Source of the DNA: Halomonas cupida
GTDB taxonomy: Bacteria > Pseudomonadota > Gammaproteobacteria > Pseudomonadales > Halomonadaceae
DNA: 64,000 nucleotides
Assembly (NCBI RefSeq): GCF_900142755.1
Contig: NZ_FRCA01000006.1
Coordinates: forward strand, 124,001 to 188,000
Direction: 5' to 3'
Shown here: one piece after another, positions 54,177-62,360 of the stretch
Layout: the number at the start of each line of letters is the position of its first letter
How positions within the stretch are numbered: the stretch's first letter is position 1
Program-made: the position numbers and the translations under genes
Notes under the pieces: model-generated
Told to the model about the DNA's origin: nothing
The model's input: the letters and a program-made list of their open reading frames with translations, nothing else
The model's database searches: none

Positions 54177-55642
54177 ACCTCCGTTCTCGCCGAACTGTCC
54201 CCCGGCAACCCACGCTTCTCTGGCAGCCCAGCCCCCGACAACCGTACCTCAGGCAACCAGAGCGCCACCTGCAGGCCATGGGGTTGCAGATTGGTGACGC
54301 GCACACGCCCACCCAGACGCTGTGCAATAGTCTCGACAATGGCCAGCCCCAGCCCTGAACCTTCGGTATCCTGGCGGCCGGCGCGCTCGAAGGGGCGGCA
54401 AAGTCGCTCCAGCGCCTCGGACGCGACGCCAGGGCCATCATCCAGCACGGCAAGACAGACGTCCTTTCCTTCACGATTGACCATCAGCGAGATGCGACTC
54501 CCCGCCGGCGTGTAGTGCAGAGCATTGTCGATCAGATTGCCCAGCAGCTCGCGCAATGCCCAGTCCTGCGCGGTCACCATCACCGGCGCCGGTGGTAACG
54601 GCTCGAGGCCAAGGTCGTGATGGCGAGCCTGTTCGCGACCGGCCCAATCCAGCGCCACTTCCCGCACCAGCCCGGTCAGCTCGAGTGACGTCTGGGTCAC
54701 ATCTCCCTGGATATGGCGCAGGCGCGCCAGTGACAGCAACTGACTCGCCAGACGACTGGTTCGTGCAGCGCTGTCGTGAACCGCTCCCAATGCCTCTCGC
54801 CAATGGTCTGGGTCGTCACTGCGCAATGCCAGCTCGGTGGTAGTCTGCAGACCCGCCAGCGGTGTCTTGAGCTGATGACTGGCATCGGCGGTGAACCGCA
54901 GCAGGTCCTCCCGCCCCTGCCGCTGGCGTGCAAAAAGATGATCAAGCGTCTCCGCCAGCTCGCGGATTTCCCGAGGGACGTGGGCTTCCAGCGGCCCCAT
55001 GTCTTCCGCATCCCGCATACGCAACTGGTGACGTAGACGCCGCAGCGGCGCCAGCACATAGCGGATGGTCAACGCCATCAATAGCCCCGCCAGCACGACC
55101 ATGATCAGGAAGCGCGATACCGCCTGCCGGAACAGCGCCCAGGTCAACTGCTCACGACCACTCAGGGTATGACCGACCCAGACCTGCACCGGCTGTTGAT
55201 CCACCCAGCCCGCCGAGGACACCTCACGGCCGTAGAGGCGCAAGCTGCCATGGAGCGTCGGCTGATCAACCACCAGCGGCGCGGAGTCCGGCGCCTGCCC
55301 CAGAGATGTCTGCAGGGCGTCGGGCACGGGCCACAACGGCCAATTGCTCGACAGTTGCCGGCCATCGGCATCCAGCACTGCATAGAAGACCCGTTCCTCG
55401 CTGGATGTCGCCAGAATCTGCAACGCCGCCGGGGGAATGATCACCTCGGGGACACCGTCCCGCCATTGCACCGCCTCACTGACGGTCAGGGCTGCTGCCG
55501 CCAGTTGCGCATCGAAGGCCCGCTCGGCGGCCTGACGGCTGCTCTGCCAGGCCTCCAGCATCAACAGCGCCCCCAGTCCCAGCACACTGATCAACAGCCA
55601 CATGGCCATGCGCCACTTGATCGACCGCGTGACCGTTATCAC
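54173..55642 (-). CDS. tctE: Sensor histidine kinase TctE
   Basis: A 489-residue membrane kinase. It has helices near residues 12-32 and 165-190 that flank a periplasmic domain of about 130 residues, then a HAMP-like linker, the phospho-acceptor His in FTADASHQLKTPLAGLQT, and the ATPase motifs GNLIDNALHY and GSGLGLAIVE. TctE controls uptake of tricarboxylates in response to citrate-type substrates. It is downstream of tctD and followed with overlap by the binding protein gene. Confidence 0.88.
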   Translation of the reverse strand: MITVTRSIKWRMAMWLLISVLGLGALLMLEAWQSSRQAAERAFDAQLAAAALTVSEAVQWRDGVPEVIIPPAALQILATSSEERVFYAVLDADGRQLSSNWPLWPVPDALQTSLGQAPDSAPLVVDQPTLHGSLRLYGREVSSAGWVDQQPVQVWVGHTLSGREQLTWALFRQAVSRFLIMVVLAGLLMALTIRYVLAPLRRLRHQLRMRDAEDMGPLEAHVPREIRELAETLDHLFARQRQGREDLLRFTADASHQLKTPLAGLQTTTELALRSDDPDHWREALGAVHDSAARTSRLASQLLSLARLRHIQGDVTQTSLELTGLVREVALDWAGREQARHHDLGLEPLPPAPVMVTAQDWALRELLGNLIDNALHYTPAGSRISLMVNREGKDVCLAVLDDGPGVASEALERLCRPFERAGRQDTEGSGLGLAIVETIAQRLGGRVRVTNLQPHGLQVALWLPEVRLSGAGLPEKRGLPGDSSARTEV

Positions 55643-55658
55643 TGGCTATCGTCCTGGC

Positions 55659-56327
55659 TCACGAGTCGTCCTCCTCGAGGCGATAGCCGAGCCCACGGAA
55701 GGTGCGGATATGCAGGCCGGACTGCTTGAGCCGCTTGCGCAGTCGGCTGACATAGACTTCAAGGGCGTTGGTGCCCACCTCGCCGAAGCCGAACAGGCGG
55801 TTCTCGAGGATCTCCCGCGGCGCGATGTTACCCGCGTGAAGCAGCAGGCTTTCCAACAGCAGGCGCTCCCGGTGGGGAAGGTCCAGAGGGGCATCATCGA
55901 GCCAACTGGTGCCGGTGGCCGGGTCAAAGCGCAGCGGCCCCAGGCTCAGACAGTTGTCGGTACGTTGCTGACTGCGCCTCAACAGCGCCCGAACGCGCGC
56001 CTCCAACTCCGCCAGTTGAAAGGGCTTGGCCAGATAATCATCGGCACCGAGATCGAGCCCTCGCACCCGGTCATCCAGACCGTCCCGTGCGGTGAGTATC
56101 AGCACCGGGGTACTGTCGCCCCGTCGCCGTATTTCCTCGAGCAGCGATAGTCCATCACCATCAGGCAGCCCCAGGTCCAGCACCACCAGGTCAAAGGGCG
56201 CTCCCTGAAGGGCGGCTCGCGCGTCACGGCAACTGGCAAAGACCTCAACGCTATTGCCGAGCCGGGTCAGTGCCTGACCCAGCGAGCGCGAGATCAGTTC
56301 ATCATCCTCCACCAGCAGCAATCTCAT
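55659..56327 (-). CDS. tctD: Response regulator TctD
   Basis: A 222-residue OmpR-family regulator: receiver domain with Asp51 in LVVLDLGLPDGDG, the switch Lys in DYLAKPFQ, and a winged helix ending RTFRGLGYRLEEDD. It is divergent from tctC with about 180 bases between starts, the standard arrangement for the tctD-tctC control region. The intergenic DNA includes tandem repeats on the tctC side. It should activate tctCBA when TctE senses tricarboxylate. Confidence 0.9.
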   Translation of the reverse strand: MRLLLVEDDELISRSLGQALTRLGNSVEVFASCRDARAALQGAPFDLVVLDLGLPDGDGLSLLEEIRRRGDSTPVLILTARDGLDDRVRGLDLGADDYLAKPFQLAELEARVRALLRRSQQRTDNCLSLGPLRFDPATGTSWLDDAPLDLPHRERLLLESLLLHAGNIAPREILENRLFGFGEVGTNALEVYVSRLRKRLKQSGLHIRTFRGLGYRLEEDDS

Positions 56328-56430
56328 TAGACCAAAGTCTCCCCCTGTGACCTGCAGGATGACAGGTTGATGAAAGGTCCACTGTTTAGCATCAACCCTG
56401 CCACAAATGGTCCCCTACGACTCGCGATAG

Positions 56431-56498
56431 CGACAATCTCAAAACGACAACCTCAAAACGACAACAACAATCTCCAAGCGCGAACAACAATCTTCAAG
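56431..56498 (+). repeat. Tandem repeats in the tctC leader
   Basis: Two 14-base units (CGACAATCTCAAAA, CGACAACCTCAAAA) followed by two 20-base units (CGACAACAACAATCTCCAAG, CGCGAACAACAATCTTCAAG). The array ends directly at the tctC ribosome site AGGAG, 10 bases before the start codon. Confidence 0.7.
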
Positions 56499-56507
56499 GA
56501 GCCTGCC

Positions 56508-57491
56508 ATGAATTCCAACACTTCACTATCACTGCTGCTGGGCAGCGTATTGCTGGGGGGCGCGCTGCTGTCATCCAGTGTCCAGGCGGCCGACAACGAC
56601 GAATGTATTGCCCCGGCCAAACCTGGCGGCGGTTATGACCTGACCTGTCGTCTCGCTGCCAACGGGCTGCTGGAAGCAGGTCTGATCGAGGACCCGATGC
56701 TGGTGACCTACATGCCGGGTGGTATCGGCGCGGTGGCCTATAACCATGTCAATGGCGTGCGTACCGATGATCCCAACCTGATCGTTGCCGCCAGCACCGG
56801 CGCGGCGGTCAACCTGGCACTGGGCAAGTTCGGTCAGTATGACGCCGATGAGGTCCGCTGGCTCGGTGCCATCGGCGTCGACTACGGTGCCATCGTGGTC
56901 AGAGCCGATGCCCCCTGGCAAACCCTTGACGAACTGATGGCAGCGCTCAAGGAAGATCCATCTTCGGTCGCCTTCGGTGCCGGCGGTACCGTGGGCAGTC
57001 AGGACTGGATGAAGGCCGCGCTGACCGCTCGTGCCGCCGACATCGATCCTCGCGCACTGCGTTATGTGGCGTTCGAGGGCGGCGGTGAATCTCTGGCGGC
57101 GCTGTTGGGCAACCATATTCAGGTGTTCACCGGTGACCTGTCCGAACTGCGCTCCCAGCTTGAAAGCGGTGATATTCGTGTCCTCGCGGCACTCTCCGAG
57201 GAGCGTGTCGGTGGCCCCTACGCCGATATCCCCACTGCCGCCGAGCAGGGTTATGACGTGCAGTGGCCGATCTGGCGCGGCTACTACATGGGCCCGGAAG
57301 TCAGCGATGAAGCCTACGCCCAGTGGAGCGAGCGCCTGCAGCAGCTTGCTGAAGCCGACTCCTTCGCCACCCTGCGCGAGGCTCAGGGGCTGTTCCCGAT
57401 GGCCATGTTCGGTGATGAGTTCGATGCCTACGTGAAGCAGCAGGTCGCCGGGTTCAAGGAACTTGCACAGGAAGTGGGCCTGACACAATGA
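56508..57491 (+). CDS. tctC: Tripartite tricarboxylate transporter substrate-binding protein
   Basis: A 327-residue periplasmic binding protein of the Bug/TctC family. The signal peptide ends near SSVQAAD (about residue 26). It has the family signature AKPGGGYDLTCRLAANGL, then VTYMPGGIGAVAYNHVNG, VASTGAAVNLALGKFG and VAFGAGGTVGSQDW. TctC binds citrate or related dicarboxylates/tricarboxylates and hands them to TctA-TctB. ATG 56508 has AGGAG at 7 bases; the open frame starts at 56367. The stop overlaps the tctB start (ATGA). Confidence 0.93.
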   Translation: MNSNTSLSLLLGSVLLGGALLSSSVQAADNDECIAPAKPGGGYDLTCRLAANGLLEAGLIEDPMLVTYMPGGIGAVAYNHVNGVRTDDPNLIVAASTGAAVNLALGKFGQYDADEVRWLGAIGVDYGAIVVRADAPWQTLDELMAALKEDPSSVAFGAGGTVGSQDWMKAALTARAADIDPRALRYVAFEGGGESLAALLGNHIQVFTGDLSELRSQLESGDIRVLAALSEERVGGPYADIPTAAEQGYDVQWPIWRGYYMGPEVSDEAYAQWSERLQQLAEADSFATLREAQGLFPMAMFGDEFDAYVKQQVAGFKELAQEVGLTQ

Positions 57492-57940
57492 GTCTGTTCA
57501 ACAGCCGGACCGCGGATCGCGGTCTGGCCATTGCACTGATCGGTCTGGCGGCATTCATTGCCAGCCAGGCCCTGTCTCTCGAAGTTCCGTTCAGCTATGA
57601 CCCGGTAGGCCCCAAGGCCTTCCCCATCGGGCTGGCCATCATTCTCGCCCTGCTCTCGCTGGTATTGCTGATACGCCCGGGTGAGAACGGCGAGTGGCCC
57701 AGTGCCGGTGTTGCGTTGAAGTTGCTCGCCGTACTGGGGCTCCTGCTGATCTATGCGCTGCTGTTTCAGCGTCTCGGCTACCTGATGAGTTCCGGCCTGG
57801 TCATCGCTGGCCTGGCACGGCTGTTCTCGGCCAGCTGGCTCAAGGCGGTGGCAACAGGTGTGCTGATGGCAATCGGCAGCTACTGGCTGTTCACTCTGGG
57901 GCTGGGCATCACCCTGCCTGGTGGTAGCTGGTTAGGCTGA
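57488..57940 (+). CDS. tctB: Tripartite tricarboxylate transporter small membrane subunit
   Basis: A 150-residue protein with four transmembrane helices, the small membrane subunit of the TTT system. The pattern SYDPVGPKAFPIGLAIILALLSLVLLI and the final LGITLPGG are typical. It assembles with TctA in the inner membrane to transport the substrate delivered by TctC. Translationally coupled to tctC by the ATGA overlap, with 59 bases to tctA. Confidence 0.9.
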   Translation: MSLFNSRTADRGLAIALIGLAAFIASQALSLEVPFSYDPVGPKAFPIGLAIILALLSLVLLIRPGENGEWPSAGVALKLLAVLGLLLIYALLFQRLGYLMSSGLVIAGLARLFSASWLKAVATGVLMAIGSYWLFTLGLGITLPGGSWLG

Positions 57941-57999
57941 CCCACCGAATGCCAATCAGTTGAGGAATCACTGAATGACAAACCGGGCAAGGACATGAC

Positions 58000-59505
58000 A
58001 TGTTCGATTTTCTGATTGATGGTTTCGGCGTGGCCTTCACGCCGCTCAACCTTGGGCTCGCCTTCCTCGGCGCCCTGCTCGGCACCCTGTTCGGTGCCCT
58101 GCCAGGCATCGGGCCGATCAATGGTATCGCCATCCTGATGCCGCTGGCCTACACCCTGGGTCTGCCCGCCGAATCCGCCCTGATCATGCTGGCCGGTATC
58201 TATACCGGCGCCGAATATGGCGGGCGCATGTCGAGCATTCTGCTCAATGTGCCCGGCGATGCCGGCGCGGTGATGACGACACTCGACGGGCACCCGCTGG
58301 CCAAAAAAGGCCTGGCCGGGCCCGCACTGGGTCTATCTGCAGTCAGTTCCTTCGTCGGCGCCACCATTGCCATCCTGGGGCTCACCCTGTTCGCTCCGCT
58401 TCTGGCCCGTGCCGCCGTACTGTTCGGACCTGCCGAGTTCTTCGCACTGATGGTCTTCGCCTTCTCGTCGATGTCGGTGATGATGGGCAAGGACCCGATC
58501 AAGACCGCTATCGGGGCGGTGTTGGGGGTGCTGATTGCTACCGTGGGGGTCGATTCCGGCACCGGTGTCATGCGTTTCACCTTCGATATGCCCGAGCTCT
58601 ACGACGGCATCGACTTCGTGGTGATGATCATCGGCCTGTTCGCGATCAGCGAAATTCTGCTGATGCTCGAGCACGCCAACCGCAAGGACAGCGAGGCCGA
58701 GCTGCCACCACTGGGTCGAGTATTCGTCAGCATGAAGGAAGTGATGTTGTGCAAGTGGACCATGCTGCGTTCCGGCCTGATGGGCTTCATCATTGGTGTG
58801 CTACCGGGGACCGGCGCTTCGGTGGCCGGTGCCGTGTCCTATACCACCGAGAAACGTCTGTGTGACAAGGAGGGCACCTTCGGCAAGGGTGACTGGCGCG
58901 GCCTCGCCGCCCCCGAGGCAGCCAACAATGCCTCCGCTGCCGGATCCTTCGTCCCCATGCTGACCCTCGGCATTCCCGGTTCCGGCACCACCGCGGTACT
59001 GCTCGGCGCTCTGATGCTCTACAACATCACCCCCGGACCGATGATGTTCAGCGAGAACCCGGAAGTTGCCGGCGGTCTGATCGCCTCACTGTACATCGGC
59101 AATATCGTGCTGTTGGCCCTGAATCTACCGTTGGCCGGCTTGTTCGCCCGCGTGCTGACGATCCCGCGCTGGGTGCTGGTGCCCGGCATTGCGATATTGT
59201 CCTTCGTCGGCGTCTACCAGTTGCACTCCGATTTGACGGCCATCTATCTGATGCTGATTATCGGTATCTTCGGTTACCTGCTGCGCAAGCTCGGCTTTTC
59301 CCTCGCACCGGTGATTCTCGGCTATGTACTGGGTGGCCTGATGGAGGAAAATCTGCGCCGCGCCCTGGCGATCAGTGGCGGCGATACCGGCATCCTCTGG
59401 CAGTCCGGTATCTCGCTGGGCCTGTGGATCGCCGCTGCCGCCCTGCTGATTCTGCCGTGGCTATTCGGACGCCTCAGCGCAGTGCGCACCAGCCGCTCGG
59501 CCTGA
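58000..59505 (+). CDS. tctA: Tripartite tricarboxylate transporter large membrane subunit
   Basis: A 501-residue protein with 11 or 12 transmembrane helices. The family signature GTLFGALPGIGPINGIAIL appears near residue 30, with EYGGRMSSILLNVPGD, GVLPGTGASVAGAVSYTTEKR and the second conserved repeat APEAANNASAAGSFVPMLTLGIPGSGTTAVLLGAL. Together they form the permease core. AAGGA precedes the ATG by 6 bases. It ends just before a copy of the 173-bp element, which separates it from the AbrB-like gene. Confidence 0.95.
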   Translation: MFDFLIDGFGVAFTPLNLGLAFLGALLGTLFGALPGIGPINGIAILMPLAYTLGLPAESALIMLAGIYTGAEYGGRMSSILLNVPGDAGAVMTTLDGHPLAKKGLAGPALGLSAVSSFVGATIAILGLTLFAPLLARAAVLFGPAEFFALMVFAFSSMSVMMGKDPIKTAIGAVLGVLIATVGVDSGTGVMRFTFDMPELYDGIDFVVMIIGLFAISEILLMLEHANRKDSEAELPPLGRVFVSMKEVMLCKWTMLRSGLMGFIIGVLPGTGASVAGAVSYTTEKRLCDKEGTFGKGDWRGLAAPEAANNASAAGSFVPMLTLGIPGSGTTAVLLGALMLYNITPGPMMFSENPEVAGGLIASLYIGNIVLLALNLPLAGLFARVLTIPRWVLVPGIAILSFVGVYQLHSDLTAIYLMLIIGIFGYLLRKLGFSLAPVILGYVLGGLMEENLRRALAISGGDTGILWQSGISLGLWIAAAALLILPWLFGRLSAVRTSRSA

Positions 59506-59526
59506 ACCTCCGACCTGAGCGGCATT

Positions 59527-59699
59527 TATTAACCCGGCATGCTTTCATGTTGGGTTAATGGCGGCACAGGAAAGTGCCGCCGTCGGCCATCAGGCCGACG
59601 CGAGACCGCATCACACCAGCAGATCCGAGCATCTGCGCCAGTGTGGTGCGGACGAAAATCAAATCGATCAGGATGAGCTATTTGATTGCCATGTTAATA
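59527..59699 (+). mobile_element. 173-bp multi-hairpin repeat element, copy 3
   Basis: The clearest copy, between tctA and the AbrB-like gene. Five hairpins follow one another: TTAACCCGGCATG/CATGTTGGGTTAA (59529-59558, with two G-U pairs), GGCGGCAC/GTGCCGCC (59560-59581), GTCGGCC/GGCCGAC with loop ATCA (59582-59599), a larger branched stem CCGCATCACAC/GTGTGGTGCGG with an inner CAGAT/ATCTG (59606-59651), and AATCAAAT/ATTTGATT (59657-59687). The ends TATTAAC and GTTAATA form imperfect inverted termini. The outer TA on each side fits a TA target duplication as made by IS630/Tc1-type transposases. Confidence 0.88.
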
Positions 59700-59782
59700 A
59701 TAGCGCACCAGGGGAGCATGGCTCCCTGCTGTCCCGGGCGGGTTCCGCCCGGGACTTTGTCATTCATTATTCAGGAATCATG

Positions 59783-60862
59783 ATGAACCTGCCCTCGCCA
59801 GCTGCAGCTCAAGGACTACTGCGTTACCTCCCCACCCTGGCGCTTGGCACCATCGGCGGCAGCATCGCCTGGCTTTGCCACCTGCCACTGCCCTGGCTGC
59901 TCGGCGCCATGATCGCCACCACCCTGACCAGCCTGGCAGGCATCCGGTTGGGCTCACCGGGGCGTGCGCGCCAGGCGGTACTGGTGATCATCGGGGTCAT
60001 GCTCGGTTCGGCCTTTACTCCCGAGCTGTCCGGTGATCTGACAAGCTGGGTACTGAGTCTGGCAATCATGCTGGCCGCTACCGCCGCGATGATGGTGGTG
60101 GCGGTCTGGTTTTCCTGGCGGGTGGCGGGACAATCGCTGGATACCGCCCTCTATTCCGGTGCGCCAGGCGGCCTCTCGGTACTGCTGCTGATGGCTCATG
60201 AGTCCGGTGCCGACCTGCGCGCTGTGGGCATCAGCCATGCAGTACGAATCCTGGTATTGCTGCTGGCCATCCCACCGATTCTCGGCGCGATCGGCCATAT
60301 CGACCTGGGCTCCGGCAGCAGCATGGCAACACAGTGGCTGGTGATGCCCGCTGCCGAGGATATTGCCTGGCTGATCGCCGCGGCAGTACTCGGCGTCTGG
60401 CTTGGACGCCTACTGCGGCTTCCCAACCGCTTGCTGTTCGGCCCGGCACTGGTCTCGTCAGTCCTGCATTTCACTGGCATCACCCACGCCGCCCTGCCCC
60501 CGTTGCTGGTGGCACTGGCTCAGGTGATCATCGGTACCTCGGTGGGTGTGCGCTTTGTCGGCGTCGCTCTGGGAGATATGGCTCGCCAGTTGGGGCTTGC
60601 CGTGGTTCAGGCGTTGATGCTGACGGCTCTGGCAGTGTTGGCGGCCTGGCTGGGCCATCTGCTGACCGGCTACTCCATGGCGGCGGCGCTACTGGCCTAC
60701 ATGCCCGGTGGCGCGCCGGAATTGAGCCTGGTCGCCCTGTCCCTCGACATCGAACCCGCCTTTGTCACTTCCCACCATCTCCTACGGATCACCGTACTGA
60801 TACTGGCAATGCCGATACTGTTGGGGCTGATAAGGCGGTACCTGACACGCACCAGGAGCTGA
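59783..60862 (+). CDS. AbrB-family membrane protein
   Basis: A 359-residue inner-membrane protein with about ten helices and the tandem AbrB repeat. The repeats appear as TLALGTIGGSIAWLCHLPLPWLLGAM near the start and AAVLGVWLGRLLRLPNRLLFGPAL in the middle, with GAPGGLSVLLLMAHESGADLRAV and ALLAYMPGGAPELSLVALSL. Proteins of this family are often linked to TTT transporters and are proposed regulators or transporters. AGGA lies 6 bases before ATG 59783; a second ATG is at 59780. The reading frame is open back through the repeat element to 59558, but that part is not family-like. Confidence 0.87.
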   Translation: MNLPSPAAAQGLLRYLPTLALGTIGGSIAWLCHLPLPWLLGAMIATTLTSLAGIRLGSPGRARQAVLVIIGVMLGSAFTPELSGDLTSWVLSLAIMLAATAAMMVVAVWFSWRVAGQSLDTALYSGAPGGLSVLLLMAHESGADLRAVGISHAVRILVLLLAIPPILGAIGHIDLGSGSSMATQWLVMPAAEDIAWLIAAAVLGVWLGRLLRLPNRLLFGPALVSSVLHFTGITHAALPPLLVALAQVIIGTSVGVRFVGVALGDMARQLGLAVVQALMLTALAVLAAWLGHLLTGYSMAAALLAYMPGGAPELSLVALSLDIEPAFVTSHHLLRITVLILAMPILLGLIRRYLTRTRS

Positions 60863-60934
60863 TACCATGCCCTGATGCCTCGCCTCACCACAACGACCGT
60901 GCCCCACACAGGGCGGATCGTGCCAGGCTGCGTG

Positions 60935-60994
60935 CTGAAAAGCGCGTTGGAAACCCCTCTGGAAAACGCCCTGAAAAACGCCCTGAAAAACAGC
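60935..60994 (+). repeat. Five 12-bp tandem repeats in the xseA leader
   Basis: Units CTGAAAAGCGCG, TTGGAAACCCCT, CTGGAAAACGCC, CTGAAAAACGCC and CTGAAAAACAGC follow one another. The array ends directly at the xseA ribosome site AGGAG, about 16 bases before the start. Confidence 0.75.
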
Positions 60995-61010
60995 TACAGG
61001 AGTCGCCTGC

Positions 61011-62360
61011 ATGAGCGAACAGGTCCTCTCGGTCAGTGACCTCAATCGCCAGGCTCGCAAGGCACTGGAGTCGGAACTCGCGGAATGCTGGGTCGAAGGC
61101 GAGCTGTCCGGGGTATCACGTCCATCCTCGGGGCATGTCTATTTCACCCTCAAGGACGATCGTGCTCAGGTACGTGCAGTGCTGTTTCGTCAGCAGGCTC
61201 GTTTCGTCTCTACCCCGATGCGCGATGGCGACCTGGTTCGGGTGCGAGGCCGAGTGTCATTGTTCGAGCCCCGTGGCGACTATCAGTTGATCGCCGAAGC
61301 CGTTCAGGCTGCAGGTATCGGTGCTCTGCTGGCTGCCCTCGAGGCACTCAAGGCCCGCCTTGCCGAGCAGGGCATGTTCGTCAACCAGCGGCCGCTGGCC
61401 TTTCCACCCCGCCATCTGCTGGTACTGACATCGGCGACCGGTGCGGCAATTCGTGATGTGCTGGCGGTACTCGGCAAGCGCTGGCCACTGGCACAGGTCA
61501 CGCTGATCCCCGTGCCGGTACAGGGCACCGAGGCCGCCCCCTCGATCATCGCTGCACTCGGCTTGCTCAATCGCCAGGCATCGCTGGACCCGGAGCGCGA
61601 CGTGGTACTGATCACCCGCGGCGGCGGTAGTCTCGAGGACCTTTGGGCCTTCAATGACGAGCATCTGGTGCGTGCCATTCATCATTCACGCCTGCCGGTG
61701 ATGGCCGCCATCGGCCATGAGGTGGATACCAGTCTTGCCGATCTGGCCGCCGATGCCAGTGCTCCGACACCCTCCGCCGCTGCCGAGCGTCTGGTGCCAT
61801 CCGCCCCTGAGTTGAGCCAACGTCTTGAACAACTTTTCCAGCGTCTGGCACGCATCCAGCATCACCAGCTTGGCCAGCAGGCCCAACGCCTCGACCACCT
61901 TCGCCTGCGCCTGCGTCATCCTGGGGAGGGGCTGCGCCGTCAGCGGGAAGCACTTGGCCAGTTGCGGCAACGCCTGGCACGGGCACTGCAGGCCTCGTTC
62001 GGCATCCATCAACGCCATCAGCAGGACCTCGCTCGCCGCCTGTCCCTTCGCAATCCGGCCAATCACCTGACCCAGGCGCGTCAGGATCACCGGCGCCTGA
62101 ACCAGCGCCTGCTTGCTGCCCAGCGCAATAACCTGCAGTACCACCGAGACCAGTTCGGTTCACGCATGCGCGAGCTGCAGGCCGTCAGTCCGCTGTCGGT
62201 GCTGGGTCGCGGCTATGCCATTCTCAGCAATGAAAACGGCCGAGTGATCCGCAACGCGGACCAGACTCGGCCGGGAGACACCCTCACCGCACGTCTGGGT
62301 GAAGGCGAGTTGACGTTGACGGTCAGTGAGGCAAGGCACCTGCCTGAGTCCCCGGCTTGA
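61011..62360 (+). CDS. xseA: Exodeoxyribonuclease VII large subunit
   Basis: A 449-residue subunit of the single-strand-specific exonuclease VII. It has an N-terminal OB-fold domain (SELAECWVEGELSGVSRPSSGHVYFTLKDD), a catalytic core with AIRDVLAVLGKRWPLA and VVLITRGGGSLEDLWAFNDE, IGHEVDTSLADLAADASAPTPSAAAE, and a long C-terminal coiled coil. The start ATG has AGGAG at 9 bases. Its 3' end overlaps the 3' end of the convergent glrR gene by 38 bases. In E. coli xseA lies next to guaB; here the tct cluster separates them. Confidence 0.95.
   Translation: MSEQVLSVSDLNRQARKALESELAECWVEGELSGVSRPSSGHVYFTLKDDRAQVRAVLFRQQARFVSTPMRDGDLVRVRGRVSLFEPRGDYQLIAEAVQAAGIGALLAALEALKARLAEQGMFVNQRPLAFPPRHLLVLTSATGAAIRDVLAVLGKRWPLAQVTLIPVPVQGTEAAPSIIAALGLLNRQASLDPERDVVLITRGGGSLEDLWAFNDEHLVRAIHHSRLPVMAAIGHEVDTSLADLAADASAPTPSAAAERLVPSAPELSQRLEQLFQRLARIQHHQLGQQAQRLDHLRLRLRHPGEGLRRQREALGQLRQRLARALQASFGIHQRHQQDLARRLSLRNPANHLTQARQDHRRLNQRLLAAQRNNLQYHRDQFGSRMRELQAVSPLSVLGRGYAILSNENGRVIRNADQTRPGDTLTARLGEGELTLTVSEARHLPESPA

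Noticed and set aside
59558..59782. The open frame upstream of the AbrB-like start, running through the hairpin element
   Set aside because: The same translated sequence occurs in all three copies of the element because the DNA is repeated, not because it is coding. The AbrB family sequence begins only at 59780-59783, where the ribosome site is.
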